Below are positions 43,581-51,328 of a stretch of 64,000 nt of DNA, one piece after another (the first letter of the stretch is position 1; each line of letters begins with the position of its first letter). Both the position numbers and the translations under genes were made by a program. Location of the stretch: NCBI GenBank assembly GCA_023460855.1, contig JAEWOS010000029.1:1-64000 (forward strand). The letters are read 5' to 3'. The notes below the pieces were generated by a model. That model worked only from the letters and a program-made list of their open reading frames with translations, searched no databases and was not told the origin of the DNA. The DNA comes from Bacteroidota bacterium. GTDB taxonomy: Bacteria; Bacteroidota; Bacteroidia; Flavobacteriales; Weeksellaceae.

Positions 43581-45158
43581 ATGAAAACTGAAACACTAAT
43601 AAAAATCGTTGCCGAGCCTCAATACCACGAGATTTTCACACCAGAACTGCTGGATTTTCTTTCGGAACTGCACTTGAAGTTTAATGCTAAAAGACTCCGA
43701 CTTCTTGATCAGCGTAAACTAAAACAAATTGATTTCGATTTGGGACAGTTGCCGACTTTTCCGGAAGAAACAGCGGACGTAAGAAACGGAGACTGGGTTT
43801 GTAATCCGCTTCCACAGGATTTGCTCGACAGACGCGTGGAAATTACCGGTCCGGTTGACAGAAAAATGGTTATCAACGCTCTGAATTCCGGTTCATCTAC
43901 TTTCATGGCTGATTTTGAAGACAGTAATTCTCCGACCTGGGAAAACTGCATGGAAGGACAGATTAACCTTTCAGATGCCATCAATAAAACAATTTCCTTC
44001 GAGAACGAAGCCGGAAAAAAATATGAACTGAATGAGAAAACTGCAGTTCTTTTGGTTCGTCCGCGCGGACTTCATCTTAACGAAAAAAATATTGAAATAG
44101 ATGGAGAAGTTGCTTCAGGATCGCTGATTGATTTTGGAACTTTCTTCTTCAGAAATGCCAAAAAACTTCTTGAAAACGGAAGTGGACCGTATTTCTACCT
44201 TCCAAAACTTGAACATTACAAGGAAGCAAGATGGTGGAATGAAGTGTTCGTTTTTGCGCAGAATTATTTGGGAATTCCTGTAGGAACAATCAAAGCAACA
44301 GTTTTGGTAGAAACAATTACGGCGTCTTTCCAACTGGATGAAATTCTTTACGAACTGAAAGAACACAGCTCCGGACTGAACTGCGGACGTTGGGACTATA
44401 TTTTCTCATACATTAAAAAATTCAGAAATCTTCCTGAGTTTTTGGTTCCGGACAGAGATCAGGTGACGATGACTTCGCCTTTTATGAGTGCTTATTCCAA
44501 AAGAGTAATTCAGGTTTGCCACAAAAGAAATGTTCATGCAATGGGCGGAATGGCAGCACAGATTCCGGTAAAAAACAACGAAGAGGAAAACGAAATTGCT
44601 TACGGAAAAGTTCGTGCAGATAAAGAAAGAGAAGTGAAAAACGGTCACGACGGAACTTGGGTTGCACATCCTGGATTGGTTCCTGTTGCGAAAAAAATCT
44701 TCGATGATTTTATGCCGACACCAAATCAAATCGATAAAAAACACAATGACTACAATATCACCGAAGCCGATCTTCTTCAGATTCCGAAAGGAACCATCAC
44801 GGAAAAAGGTGTTCGCAAAAATATCAATGTGGGAATTCTGTACATCGAATCCTGGTTGATGGGAGTTGGAGCTGCAGCATTGTATAATTTAATGGAAGAC
44901 GCCGCAACAGCTGAAATCTCAAGAACTCAGGTTTGGCAGTGGCTTAAAAATGAGGCGAAACTGGAAGACGGAAGAACTTTAACGAAAGATTTAGTTTTAG
45001 AGTGGGAGAAAGAAGAGCTTGAAAACATTAAAGCTTATGTTGGAGACGAACGTTACGCAAACGGAAAATTCGAACTGGCAACAGAACTTTTCAATGAGCT
45101 GGTTCTTGATGAAAACTTCGTGGAATTCCTTACGCTGAAAGCTTATCAATACATCTAA
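43581..45158 (+). CDS. aceB: Malate synthase A
   Basis: 525 residues from ATG at 43581 (the ATG at 43554 adds MSNHKKCCC and lies within the promoter). The signature TSPFMSAYSKRVIQVCHKR and GMAAQIPV, with TVLVETITASFQLDEILYEL, identifies the A-type enzyme. It condenses glyoxylate and acetyl-CoA into malate. It is followed 39 bp later by aceA. Confidence 0.96.
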   Translation: MKTETLIKIVAEPQYHEIFTPELLDFLSELHLKFNAKRLRLLDQRKLKQIDFDLGQLPTFPEETADVRNGDWVCNPLPQDLLDRRVEITGPVDRKMVINALNSGSSTFMADFEDSNSPTWENCMEGQINLSDAINKTISFENEAGKKYELNEKTAVLLVRPRGLHLNEKNIEIDGEVASGSLIDFGTFFFRNAKKLLENGSGPYFYLPKLEHYKEARWWNEVFVFAQNYLGIPVGTIKATVLVETITASFQLDEILYELKEHSSGLNCGRWDYIFSYIKKFRNLPEFLVPDRDQVTMTSPFMSAYSKRVIQVCHKRNVHAMGGMAAQIPVKNNEEENEIAYGKVRADKEREVKNGHDGTWVAHPGLVPVAKKIFDDFMPTPNQIDKKHNDYNITEADLLQIPKGTITEKGVRKNINVGILYIESWLMGVGAAALYNLMEDAATAEISRTQVWQWLKNEAKLEDGRTLTKDLVLEWEKEELENIKAYVGDERYANGKFELATELFNELVLDENFVEFLTLKAYQYI

Positions 45159-45197
45159 TCAAAGAAAATCAAAACAAACAATCAAATACATAATATT

Positions 45198-46484
45198 ATG
45201 AAAAAGCAAGAGCAAATCCAGAAATTGCAGCAAGAATGGGCAGAAAACCCAAGATGGAAAGGTATTGAAAGACCTTACACTGCTGAAGACGTACTGAAAC
45301 TAAGAGGCAGCTACGACCTTGATTATTGCATCGCAAGAATGATGTCTGAAACACTTTGGAAAAAACTGAACAATCAGGATTTTGTTGCAGGCTTAGGAGC
45401 TTTAACAGGAAATCAGGCGGTACAGGAAGTTGACGCAGGTTTGGAAGCGATTTATCTTTCAGGATGGCAAGTTGCAGCAGATGCAAACCTTTCGGGAGAA
45501 ATGTATCCGGATCAGTCACTTTATCCTGCAAACTCGGTTCCTGCTGTTGTGAAAAGAATCAACAACGCTTTATTGAGAGCAGATCAGATTCAGTCTGTAA
45601 ATGAAGTGGACGAAGTAAACAGAAAAAATTATCTGGTTCCGATCGTTGCTGATGCTGAAGCTGGTTTCGGAGGAAATCTTAACGCTTTTGAACTGATGAA
45701 GCAAATGATTGAATCCGGTGCAGCCGGAGTTCACTTCGAAGATCAGTTGTCTTCTGCTAAAAAGTGTGGTCACTTAGGTGGAAAAGTTTTGGTTCCGACT
45801 CAGGAAGCAATCAACAAACTGATTGCGGCTCGTTTAGCAGCTGACGTTTGTGGAGTTCCAACGGTTTTGGTAGCAAGAACTGATGCTGATGCTGCAGATT
45901 TATTAACTTCTGATATCGACGAAAGAGATCATAAATTCATCAAAGGAGAAAGAACTTCCGAAGGTTTCTATTACGTGAATAATGGAGTAGAGCAGGGAAT
46001 CGACAGAGGACTTTCTTACGCTCCTTACGCAGATTTGATCTGGATGGAAACTTCAAATCCAGATTTGGATTATGCAAGAAAATTCGCTGAAGGAATCCAC
46101 GCAAAATATCCTGGAAAAATGTTGGCTTACAACTGTTCTCCATCGTTCAACTGGGCAGCGAAACTTTCTGTTGCTGAAATGGAAACGTTCCGTGAAGAGT
46201 TGGCGAAAATGGGTTACAAATTCCAGTTCATCACATTGGCCGGCTTCCACGCACTGAACACTTCAATGTTCGAGCTGGCTTCTGCTTACAAAGAAAGAGG
46301 AATGGCTGGTTACAGCGAGCTTCAGGAAAGAGAATTCGCATTGCAGTCCAAAGGTTTCCGCGCTGTGAAACACCAAAGTTTCGTAGGAACAGGATATTTC
46401 GACAAAGTGCAAACGGTTGTTACTTCAGGAAATGCATCGACCACAGCTTTGGTTGGTTCCACCGAAGAAGAGCAGTTTCATTAA
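45198..46484 (+). CDS. aceA: Isocitrate lyase
   Basis: 428 residues with the catalytic [14 protein letters not shown] loop and the [12 protein letters not shown] and [12 protein letters not shown] segments. It cleaves isocitrate to glyoxylate and succinate, and with aceB makes up the glyoxylate shunt used on acetyl-CoA, including that from phenylacetate. It ends at a clear terminator. Confidence 0.97.
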   Translation: MKKQEQIQKLQQEWAENPRWKGIERPYTAEDVLKLRGSYDLDYCIARMMSETLWKKLNNQDFVAGLGALTGNQAVQEVDAGLEAIYLSGWQVAADANLSGEMYPDQSLYPANSVPAVVKRINNALLRADQIQSVNEVDEVNRKNYLVPIVADAEAGFGGNLNAFELMKQMIESGAAGVHFEDQLSSAKKCGHLGGKVLVPTQEAINKLIAARLAADVCGVPTVLVARTDADAADLLTSDIDERDHKFIKGERTSEGFYYVNNGVEQGIDRGLSYAPYADLIWMETSNPDLDYARKFAEGIHAKYPGKMLAYNCSPSFNWAAKLSVAEMETFREELAKMGYKFQFITLAGFHALNTSMFELASAYKERGMAGYSELQEREFALQSKGFRAVKHQSFVGTGYFDKVQTVVTSGNASTTALVGSTEEEQFH

Positions 46485-46517
46485 TCTGGAAATTCCATAA
46501 TTTTTTAATTGTTAGTA

Positions 46518-46550
46518 AATCTTCCCTGTTTTTACGGGGTAGATTTTTTT
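46518..46550 (+). terminator. Terminator of aceBA
   Basis: AATCTTCCCTG (46518-46528) pairs with CGGGGTAGATT (46535-46545), with one T-T mismatch, followed by TTTTT. Confidence 0.8.
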
Positions 46551-46551
46551 A

Positions 46552-46707
46552 TGGGCGTGTCCTTCACTCGCTCATTATTTTGGCGCGGCTCCTGCGTCGC
46601 CGCGCCAAACCATTCACTCGTTCAGGTCGCTACGGCCGCTGCAATCTTTTTTGCTGTACCTCTCCCCTTTCGGTAAAAAAGGATTTCCGCTCTCATCGCT
46701 CACGCGT
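46552..46707. repeat. Intergenic element with an 11-bp GC-rich hairpin
   Basis: Begins GGGCGTG and ends CACGC. It holds a perfect 11-bp stem TTTGGCGCGGC (46579-46589) / GCCGCGCCAAA (46599-46609) with a 9-nt loop, then CCGCTGCAATCTTTTTT opposite AAAAAAGGATTTCCGCT, which can form a second, longer fold. Similar wording recurs between genes in other Bacteroidetes genomes as I remember them; function is unknown. No protein frame fits. Confidence 0.6.
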
Positions 46708-46714
46708 ACAATAA

Positions 46715-46763
46715 CTCTGAACTTTGAACCTTAAACGTTGAACGTTGAACTCAGAACTTCCAA
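46715..46763. repeat. Seven-copy heptamer array, unit CnnnnAA (CTTTGAA)
   Basis: Seven successive 7-mers, each beginning with C and ending with AA: CTCTGAA, CTTTGAA, CCTTAAA, CGTTGAA twice, CTCAGAA, CTTCCAA. No indels. A similar CCTTACG follows. This is the same unit as at 3793-3820 on the opposite strand. Confidence 0.85.
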
Positions 46764-46782
46764 CCTTACGCTCACGAAGCGC

Positions 46783-46895
46783 GTCACTTCGAGTAGATTT
46801 TCGTAGAAAATTGTATCGAGAAGTGTGTTATAAAGTTCTCGATACGATACGATACGATACGCTCCCCTCCACTTCGCTCCCCTAATCGAACTGAC
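46783..46895. repeat. 113-bp imperfect palindrome with central 10-bp stem
   Basis: Outer arms GTCACTTCGA (46783-46792) and TCGAACTGAC (46886-46895) are complementary but for one base; the inner arms GTATCGAGAA (46813-46822) and TTCTCGATAC (46836-46845) pair perfectly around a 13-nt loop. On the right side GATAC is repeated four times (46841-46860). It resembles a non-autonomous palindromic element; it has no frame. Confidence 0.75.
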
Positions 46896-46905
46896 GAAAA
46901 ACTAT

Positions 46906-46968
46906 CTTGAACCGGAAACCTACAACCCTGAACGTTAAACTTTGAACCTTAAACCCGAAACCTTGAAC
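46906..46968. repeat. Nine-copy heptamer array, unit nnnnAAC (CTTGAAC)
   Basis: Nine successive 7-mers all end AAC: CTTGAAC, CGGAAAC, CTACAAC, CCTGAAC, GTTAAAC, TTTGAAC, CTTAAAC, CCGAAAC, CTTGAAC. No indels over 63 bp. It ends 6 bp before the queD -7 element. Confidence 0.88.
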
Positions 46969-46974
46969 TTTAAG

Positions 46975-46982
46975 TATCTTTG
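46975..46982 (+). promoter_or_regulatory. -7 element of queD
   Basis: TATCTTTG matches the consensus exactly; the ATG at 46987 starts 4 nt later, so the mRNA would be leaderless or nearly so. Confidence 0.5.
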
Positions 46983-46986
46983 CAGT

Positions 46987-47436
46987 ATGATACGCATCAC
47001 CAAAATTTTCACCTTCGAAACGGCGCATGTTCTTTACAATTACGACGGAAAATGCAAAAATATGCACGGCCATTCCTATAAACTTTTCGTTACAGTAAAA
47101 GGAAACCTCATCAATGACCTTGACCATCCGAAAAACGGAATGGTGGTGGATTTCGGCGACATCAAAACCATAGTAAAATCCGAAATCGTGGATTTGTGGG
47201 ATCATGCGGTCTTAATCAATGCGCTTTCTCCGCACAAAGAACTGGGTGAAGATCTTGAAAGCAAAGGCCACAAAGTGATTTACTGTAATTTTCAGCCTAC
47301 CTGTGAAAATATGCTTTACGAAATTGCTGAAAAAGTAAAATCCAGACTTCCGGAAGGCGTTCAACTGGCATATCTGAAACTCCACGAAACAGAAAACTCC
47401 TACGGAGAATGGATTGCGGAAGAAAACGACAACTAA
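46987..47436 (+). CDS. queD: 6-carboxytetrahydropterin synthase
   Basis: 149 residues from ATG at 46987 (MIRITKIFTFETAHVLYNYDG). The zinc and Cys site CKNMHGHSYKL, DFGDIKTIVKSEIVDLWDHAVLI and LHETENSYGEW match QueD. It makes the pterin precursor of queuosine. The in-frame extension to 46942 lies in the heptamer array and before the -7 element, so it is rejected. Confidence 0.93.
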   Translation: MIRITKIFTFETAHVLYNYDGKCKNMHGHSYKLFVTVKGNLINDLDHPKNGMVVDFGDIKTIVKSEIVDLWDHAVLINALSPHKELGEDLESKGHKVIYCNFQPTCENMLYEIAEKVKSRLPEGVQLAYLKLHETENSYGEWIAEENDN

Positions 47437-47448
47437 ACTAATTTTTGA

Positions 47449-48213
47449 ATGAAAATTATCAGCTATAATGTAAACGGCATACGTGCTGCATTTACCAAAG
47501 ATTTCTTGGGCTGGCTTACCGTTGCCAATCCGGATATTATCTGCGTGCAGGAAAGCAAGGCCGGAAATGACCAGATCGACATTGAGAGTTTCGAAAAACT
47601 GGGTTATCATAGTTACTGGCATTCCGCTGTGAAAAAAGGTTACAGCGGAGTCGGCATTTCGAGCAAGACCAAACCAAATAATGTTGTATATGGATGCGGC
47701 ATTGAACAGTATGATAGCGAAGGAAGAATTATGCGGGCCGATTTCGACGGTTTTTCTGTGATCTCTGTTTATGTTCCTTCAGCAACCAATATCGGCAGGC
47801 TGGATTTTAAAATGCAGTTTTGCTACGATTTTCTCGATTATGTAAAGGAACTGAAGAAAACAATTCCGAATCTCGTTATCTGCGGCGACTTCAATATCTG
47901 TCATCAGCCAGTCGACATTCATAATCCGGAAGGGCTCAAAAATGTTTCAGGATTTCTGCCAATCGAACGCGAATGGCTATCAAAATTTATCGAAGAATGT
48001 GAACTGATCGATTCTTTCAGGCATTTTAATTCAGGGCCGGATCAGTACACATGGTGGTCGTATCGGGCAAATTCACGCGAAAGAAACAAAGGCTGGCGTC
48101 TGGATTACCATTTTGTGTCCAAAAGCCTGGAAAATTCCCTGAGCCGCGCGCTGATTTTACCGGAAGTAAAACATTCTGACCACTGCCCTGTTCTGGTTGA
48201 GTTGGATGTTTAG
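47449..48213 (+). CDS. xth: Exodeoxyribonuclease III (AP endonuclease)
   Basis: 254 residues of the EEP fold: ISYNVNGIRAAF, CVQESKA (metal Glu), GDFNICH, WWSYRANSRERNKGWRLDYH and HSDHCPVLVEL. It repairs abasic sites. It lies 12 bp after queD and is probably co-transcribed with it. Confidence 0.95.
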   Translation: MKIISYNVNGIRAAFTKDFLGWLTVANPDIICVQESKAGNDQIDIESFEKLGYHSYWHSAVKKGYSGVGISSKTKPNNVVYGCGIEQYDSEGRIMRADFDGFSVISVYVPSATNIGRLDFKMQFCYDFLDYVKELKKTIPNLVICGDFNICHQPVDIHNPEGLKNVSGFLPIEREWLSKFIEECELIDSFRHFNSGPDQYTWWSYRANSRERNKGWRLDYHFVSKSLENSLSRALILPEVKHSDHCPVLVELDV

Positions 48214-48229
48214 AAAAAAACAAATAAAA

Positions 48230-48253
48230 AAGCCGTTTCAGTAGAAACGACTT
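48230..48253 (-). terminator. Terminator between xth and the RlpA-like gene
   Basis: AAGCCGTTTC at 48230-48239 and GAAACGACTT at 48244-48253 form a stem with one mismatch and loop AGTA; on the minus strand it runs into TTTTTT. It may also serve xth on the plus strand. Confidence 0.75.
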
Positions 48254-48277
48254 CACTCTTTTTAAGCTAAAAATTAA

Positions 48278-48655
48278 TTAATCCAGAATTTCATATTCAA
48301 TGGCCATATGTCCTGTTGCAAGGTTTCCGATTTCGTCGAAAGCAGCTTTGGAAAGATCAAGCGCTCTTGAAGAATGGAAAGGACCACGGTCGTTGATTGT
48401 TACAATAACGCTAAGACCGTTTTTCGGGTTGGTGATTCTCACCTTAGTACCGAAAGGTAAAGTTCTGTGCGCAGCAGTCAGTTTATTGTTACTGAAAATT
48501 GCTCCGCTTGCAGTTCTTCTTCCATTGAATTTGTCGTGATAGTACGACGCATAGCTTGTTTTCACCTCATCATTGTTGTTGGCATCCATTTTGAATGATG
48601 TTAATCCAAGCAACGTGGTCATCATCATGATTACGAGAGTAATTCTTTTCATCAT
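48278..48655 (-). CDS. RlpA-like double-psi beta-barrel secreted protein
   Basis: About 125 residues from the ATG at 48655 (signal RITLVIMMMTTLLGLTS). The core ASYYHDKFNGRRTASGAIFSNN...AAHRTLPFGTKVRI and NDRGPFHSSRALDLSKAAF is the RlpA/DPBB domain that binds or cuts naked peptidoglycan glycans. The catalytic Asp is in NDRGPF. A longer frame to 48706 would start inside the promoter (48687-48715). No SPOR domain follows, so it is a short form. Confidence 0.88.
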   Translation of the reverse strand: MMKRITLVIMMMTTLLGLTSFKMDANNNDEVKTSYASYYHDKFNGRRTASGAIFSNNKLTAAHRTLPFGTKVRITNPKNGLSVIVTINDRGPFHSSRALDLSKAAFDEIGNLATGHMAIEYEILD

Positions 48656-48686
48656 TTTTGATTCTATTTTATTGGTTTGACGAGGC

Positions 48687-48715
48687 AAAATTAGAATGAA
48701 ACTCAATTGTACAAC
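48687..48715 (-). promoter_or_regulatory. Promoter of the RlpA-like gene
   Basis: On the minus strand TTG (48713-48715), 18 nt, TAATTTTG (48687-48694). It ends 31 nt before the chosen ATG. Confidence 0.7.
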
Positions 48716-48951
48716 TTTACAATCGTTAAACTATCTTAAGTATTTGTTAAAATTTTCTTAAAGAAGGCTGTCATTTACTTATTCACGGGAATTCACGGCA
48801 GTTGTTAAAAAGTGTTAAAAAAGTTCTAAAAAAGTTAATACAATTAACTTATTTCGCGCATAATACAGCGAAAATTCTTGCTTAATCTTATTCCAAATTA
48901 TTAATAATCAACATCATACAATTACAATCAACTTCTCTTTTATACTGCCAA

Positions 48952-48978
48952 TTGAGGCTGAATTTTTCTGTACATTTG
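48952..48978 (+). promoter_or_regulatory. Promoter of the aminotransferase gene
   Basis: TTG (48952-48954), 16 nt, TACATTTG (48971-48978), 18 nt before the ATG. The spacer is at the short end. The rest of the gap 48716-48951 is AT-rich with many TTAA-type words and no recognised element. Confidence 0.55.
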
Positions 48979-48996
48979 TAAAAAATTCAAACAGAA

Positions 48997-50202
48997 ATGC
49001 CGAAAATCTCAGAAAGAGCCCAGAACATGCCGCCTTCACCGGTGCGGAAGCTCGTTCCTTATGCACTGCAGGCGAAACAGCGGGGCATCAAAGTATATCA
49101 TCTTAATATAGGACAACCTGATATCGAAACTCCGGAATCTGCACTGAATGCCATCCGTAATATCGATCTGAAAGTTCTGGAATACGCGCTTTCTGAAGGC
49201 AATCTCGAATACAGACAGGCAGTTGAATCGTATTATCATTCGCTTGGTTATTCAGATATCACCACCAACAATATTATTGTAACCAACGGAGGTTCTGAAG
49301 CACTGAACTTTGCAATTTCCACTTTATGTGATGCCGGCGACGAAATTATCGTTCCGGAACCGTACTACGCGAATTACAACGGTTTTACAAGTGCACTTAA
49401 CGTGCAAGTGGTGGCTATTCCGTCAACCATAGATACCGGATTTGCACTTCCACCAATCGAAGAATTCGAAAAGAAAATTACCGATAAAACACGCGCAATC
49501 CTTATATGTAATCCCGGAAATCCGACCGGTTACCTTTACACGTATGAAGAGCTCAAAAAACTGGCAGAAATCTGCGTGAAACATGATATTGCAATTATTT
49601 CTGATGAAGTTTACCGCGAATATGTTTACGACGGACAAACGCAGACTTCTATTCTGGAATTTCCGGAACTGAAAGAACACGCAATAGTAATCGACTCAGA
49701 ATCCAAGAGATATTCGATGTGCGGTGCAAGAATCGGATGCCTGATTACACGTTCTGAAATACTGAAAGATGCAGCCATCCTGTTCGCGCAGGCAAGATTG
49801 AGCCCGGTTCTTCTGGGACAGATTGCCGCTGCCGCTGCTCATGAAAACGACAGCTTTTATATCGCAAATGTCCGCTCGGAATACACCAAAAGAAGAAACC
49901 TTCTTGTAAATCTGCTCAATGGAATCCCGGGCGTGATTTGTCCGAAACCTAAAGGTGCTTTTTACTGTGTTGCTGAACTTCCAGTAGACGATTCTGATAA
50001 ATTCGCTCAGTGGCTGCTCGAAAAATATTCCCACAATAACGAAACAGTAATGGTTGCTCCAGCCGGTGGTTTTTACAGCGATCCTATTCTCGGTAAAAAG
50101 CAGGTAAGAATTGCGTACGTTCTTAAAGAAGACGATCTAAAAAGAAGTGTGGAACTGCTGAATGACGCTCTTCATAAATATAAAGAAGAGTTCAGCCTCT
50201 AA
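48997..50202 (+). CDS. PLP-dependent class I aminotransferase (aspartate-aminotransferase-like)
   Basis: 401 residues with NIGQPDIETPESAL, the NPGNPTGYLYTYEEL block and PLP-lysine in DSESKRYSMCGARIGC. The substrate is not decided; aspartate or a related amino acid is likely. murB follows after 18 bp. Confidence 0.88.
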   Translation: MPKISERAQNMPPSPVRKLVPYALQAKQRGIKVYHLNIGQPDIETPESALNAIRNIDLKVLEYALSEGNLEYRQAVESYYHSLGYSDITTNNIIVTNGGSEALNFAISTLCDAGDEIIVPEPYYANYNGFTSALNVQVVAIPSTIDTGFALPPIEEFEKKITDKTRAILICNPGNPTGYLYTYEELKKLAEICVKHDIAIISDEVYREYVYDGQTQTSILEFPELKEHAIVIDSESKRYSMCGARIGCLITRSEILKDAAILFAQARLSPVLLGQIAAAAAHENDSFYIANVRSEYTKRRNLLVNLLNGIPGVICPKPKGAFYCVAELPVDDSDKFAQWLLEKYSHNNETVMVAPAGGFYSDPILGKKQVRIAYVLKEDDLKRSVELLNDALHKYKEEFSL

Positions 50203-50220
50203 ATATCCAAAAAAATCTGA

Positions 50221-51258
50221 ATGGACATCAGCGAAAATTATTCTTTAAAACAATTTAATACGTTTGGTGTGGACGTTTCCGCAAAATATTTTGTAGAAGC
50301 CGACACCCGGGAAAAACTGATCGATGCCCTTCAGAAGAAACAACTTCTGGAAGAGAACACCGGCGAAAAACTCCCATTGCTGATTATTGGCGGCGGCAGC
50401 AACATCCTTTTTACCAAAGATTATGAAGGTTTCGTAATCCGGCTGGAATTAAAAGGGATTTCCGAAGAACAAATTGGTGAAAATGAAGTGCATGTTACGG
50501 CTGCTTCCGGTGAAAACTGGCATCAGTTTGTGCAGCACTGTATCGCCAAAAATTATGGCGGACTGGAAAACCTTTCGCTGATTCCGGGAAATGTAGGCAC
50601 ATCACCAATGCAGAATATCGGCGCATACGGCGTGGAAATTAAGGATCATTTCGTACAGTGTGAAGTGTTGAATCTGCAGACGCTGGAAACCGAAATTTTC
50701 AATCTTGAAAAATGCCGGTTTGGTTACAGGGATTCCTATTTCAAACATGAAGGCAAAGGCAGATATATTATTTTGTCAGTCACATTTTCGCTTACTACAG
50801 AGGATCACACCATTCATTCGGAATACGGTGCGATAAAATCCGAACTTCACAAAATGGGAATTGCTTTTCCGACAATTCAGGATATCGCTAAAGCAGTAAT
50901 CAGCATTCGCAGCAGCAAACTTCCGGATCCGAGTTCTTTGGGAAATGCCGGCAGCTTTTTCAAAAATCCGGTAATTACAATGCAGCAGTATGAACCTCTG
51001 AAAAAACTGCATCCTGAAATTCCGGGATATTCAGACGGAGAACATGTTAAAATCCCGGCTGGCTGGCTGATCGAACATTGCGGCTGGAAAGGAAAACAGA
51101 TTGGAAATGTGGCAACACACACCGATCAGGCATTGGTTATTGTTAATAAGACCGGAAAAGCAACCGGAAAAGAAATTTTTGATTTTTCTGCAGAAATCAT
51201 CAAATCCGTTCAGGATACCTTTGACATCAAACTTGAACGGGAGGTTAATATTCTTTAA
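50221..51258 (+). CDS. murB: UDP-N-acetylenolpyruvoylglucosamine reductase
   Basis: 345 residues of the type I MurB: NTFGVDVSAKYF, IGGGSNILFT (FAD), NLSLIPGNVGTSPMQNIGAYG and the catalytic Ser in LGNAGSFFKNP. It makes UDP-N-acetylmuramate for peptidoglycan. Confidence 0.96.
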   Translation: MDISENYSLKQFNTFGVDVSAKYFVEADTREKLIDALQKKQLLEENTGEKLPLLIIGGGSNILFTKDYEGFVIRLELKGISEEQIGENEVHVTAASGENWHQFVQHCIAKNYGGLENLSLIPGNVGTSPMQNIGAYGVEIKDHFVQCEVLNLQTLETEIFNLEKCRFGYRDSYFKHEGKGRYIILSVTFSLTTEDHTIHSEYGAIKSELHKMGIAFPTIQDIAKAVISIRSSKLPDPSSLGNAGSFFKNPVITMQQYEPLKKLHPEIPGYSDGEHVKIPAGWLIEHCGWKGKQIGNVATHTDQALVIVNKTGKATGKEIFDFSAEIIKSVQDTFDIKLEREVNIL

Positions 51259-51328
51259 AATAAACCACAGAACGATAGATTTCACTCGTAATTAGGCACT
51301 ATTATTTTATATTTGGCTTCTTCAATCC

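Noticed and set aside
46841..46860. (GATAC)4 and neighbouring heptamers as a CRISPR array
   Set aside because: Units are 5-7 nt with no spacers and no cas genes nearby.
46942..46986. Upstream extension of queD
   Set aside because: Lies in the heptamer array and before the -7 element; family members start at MIRITKIF.
48656..48706. Upstream extension of the RlpA-like protein
   Set aside because: Would begin within the promoter and place 17 residues before the signal peptide.
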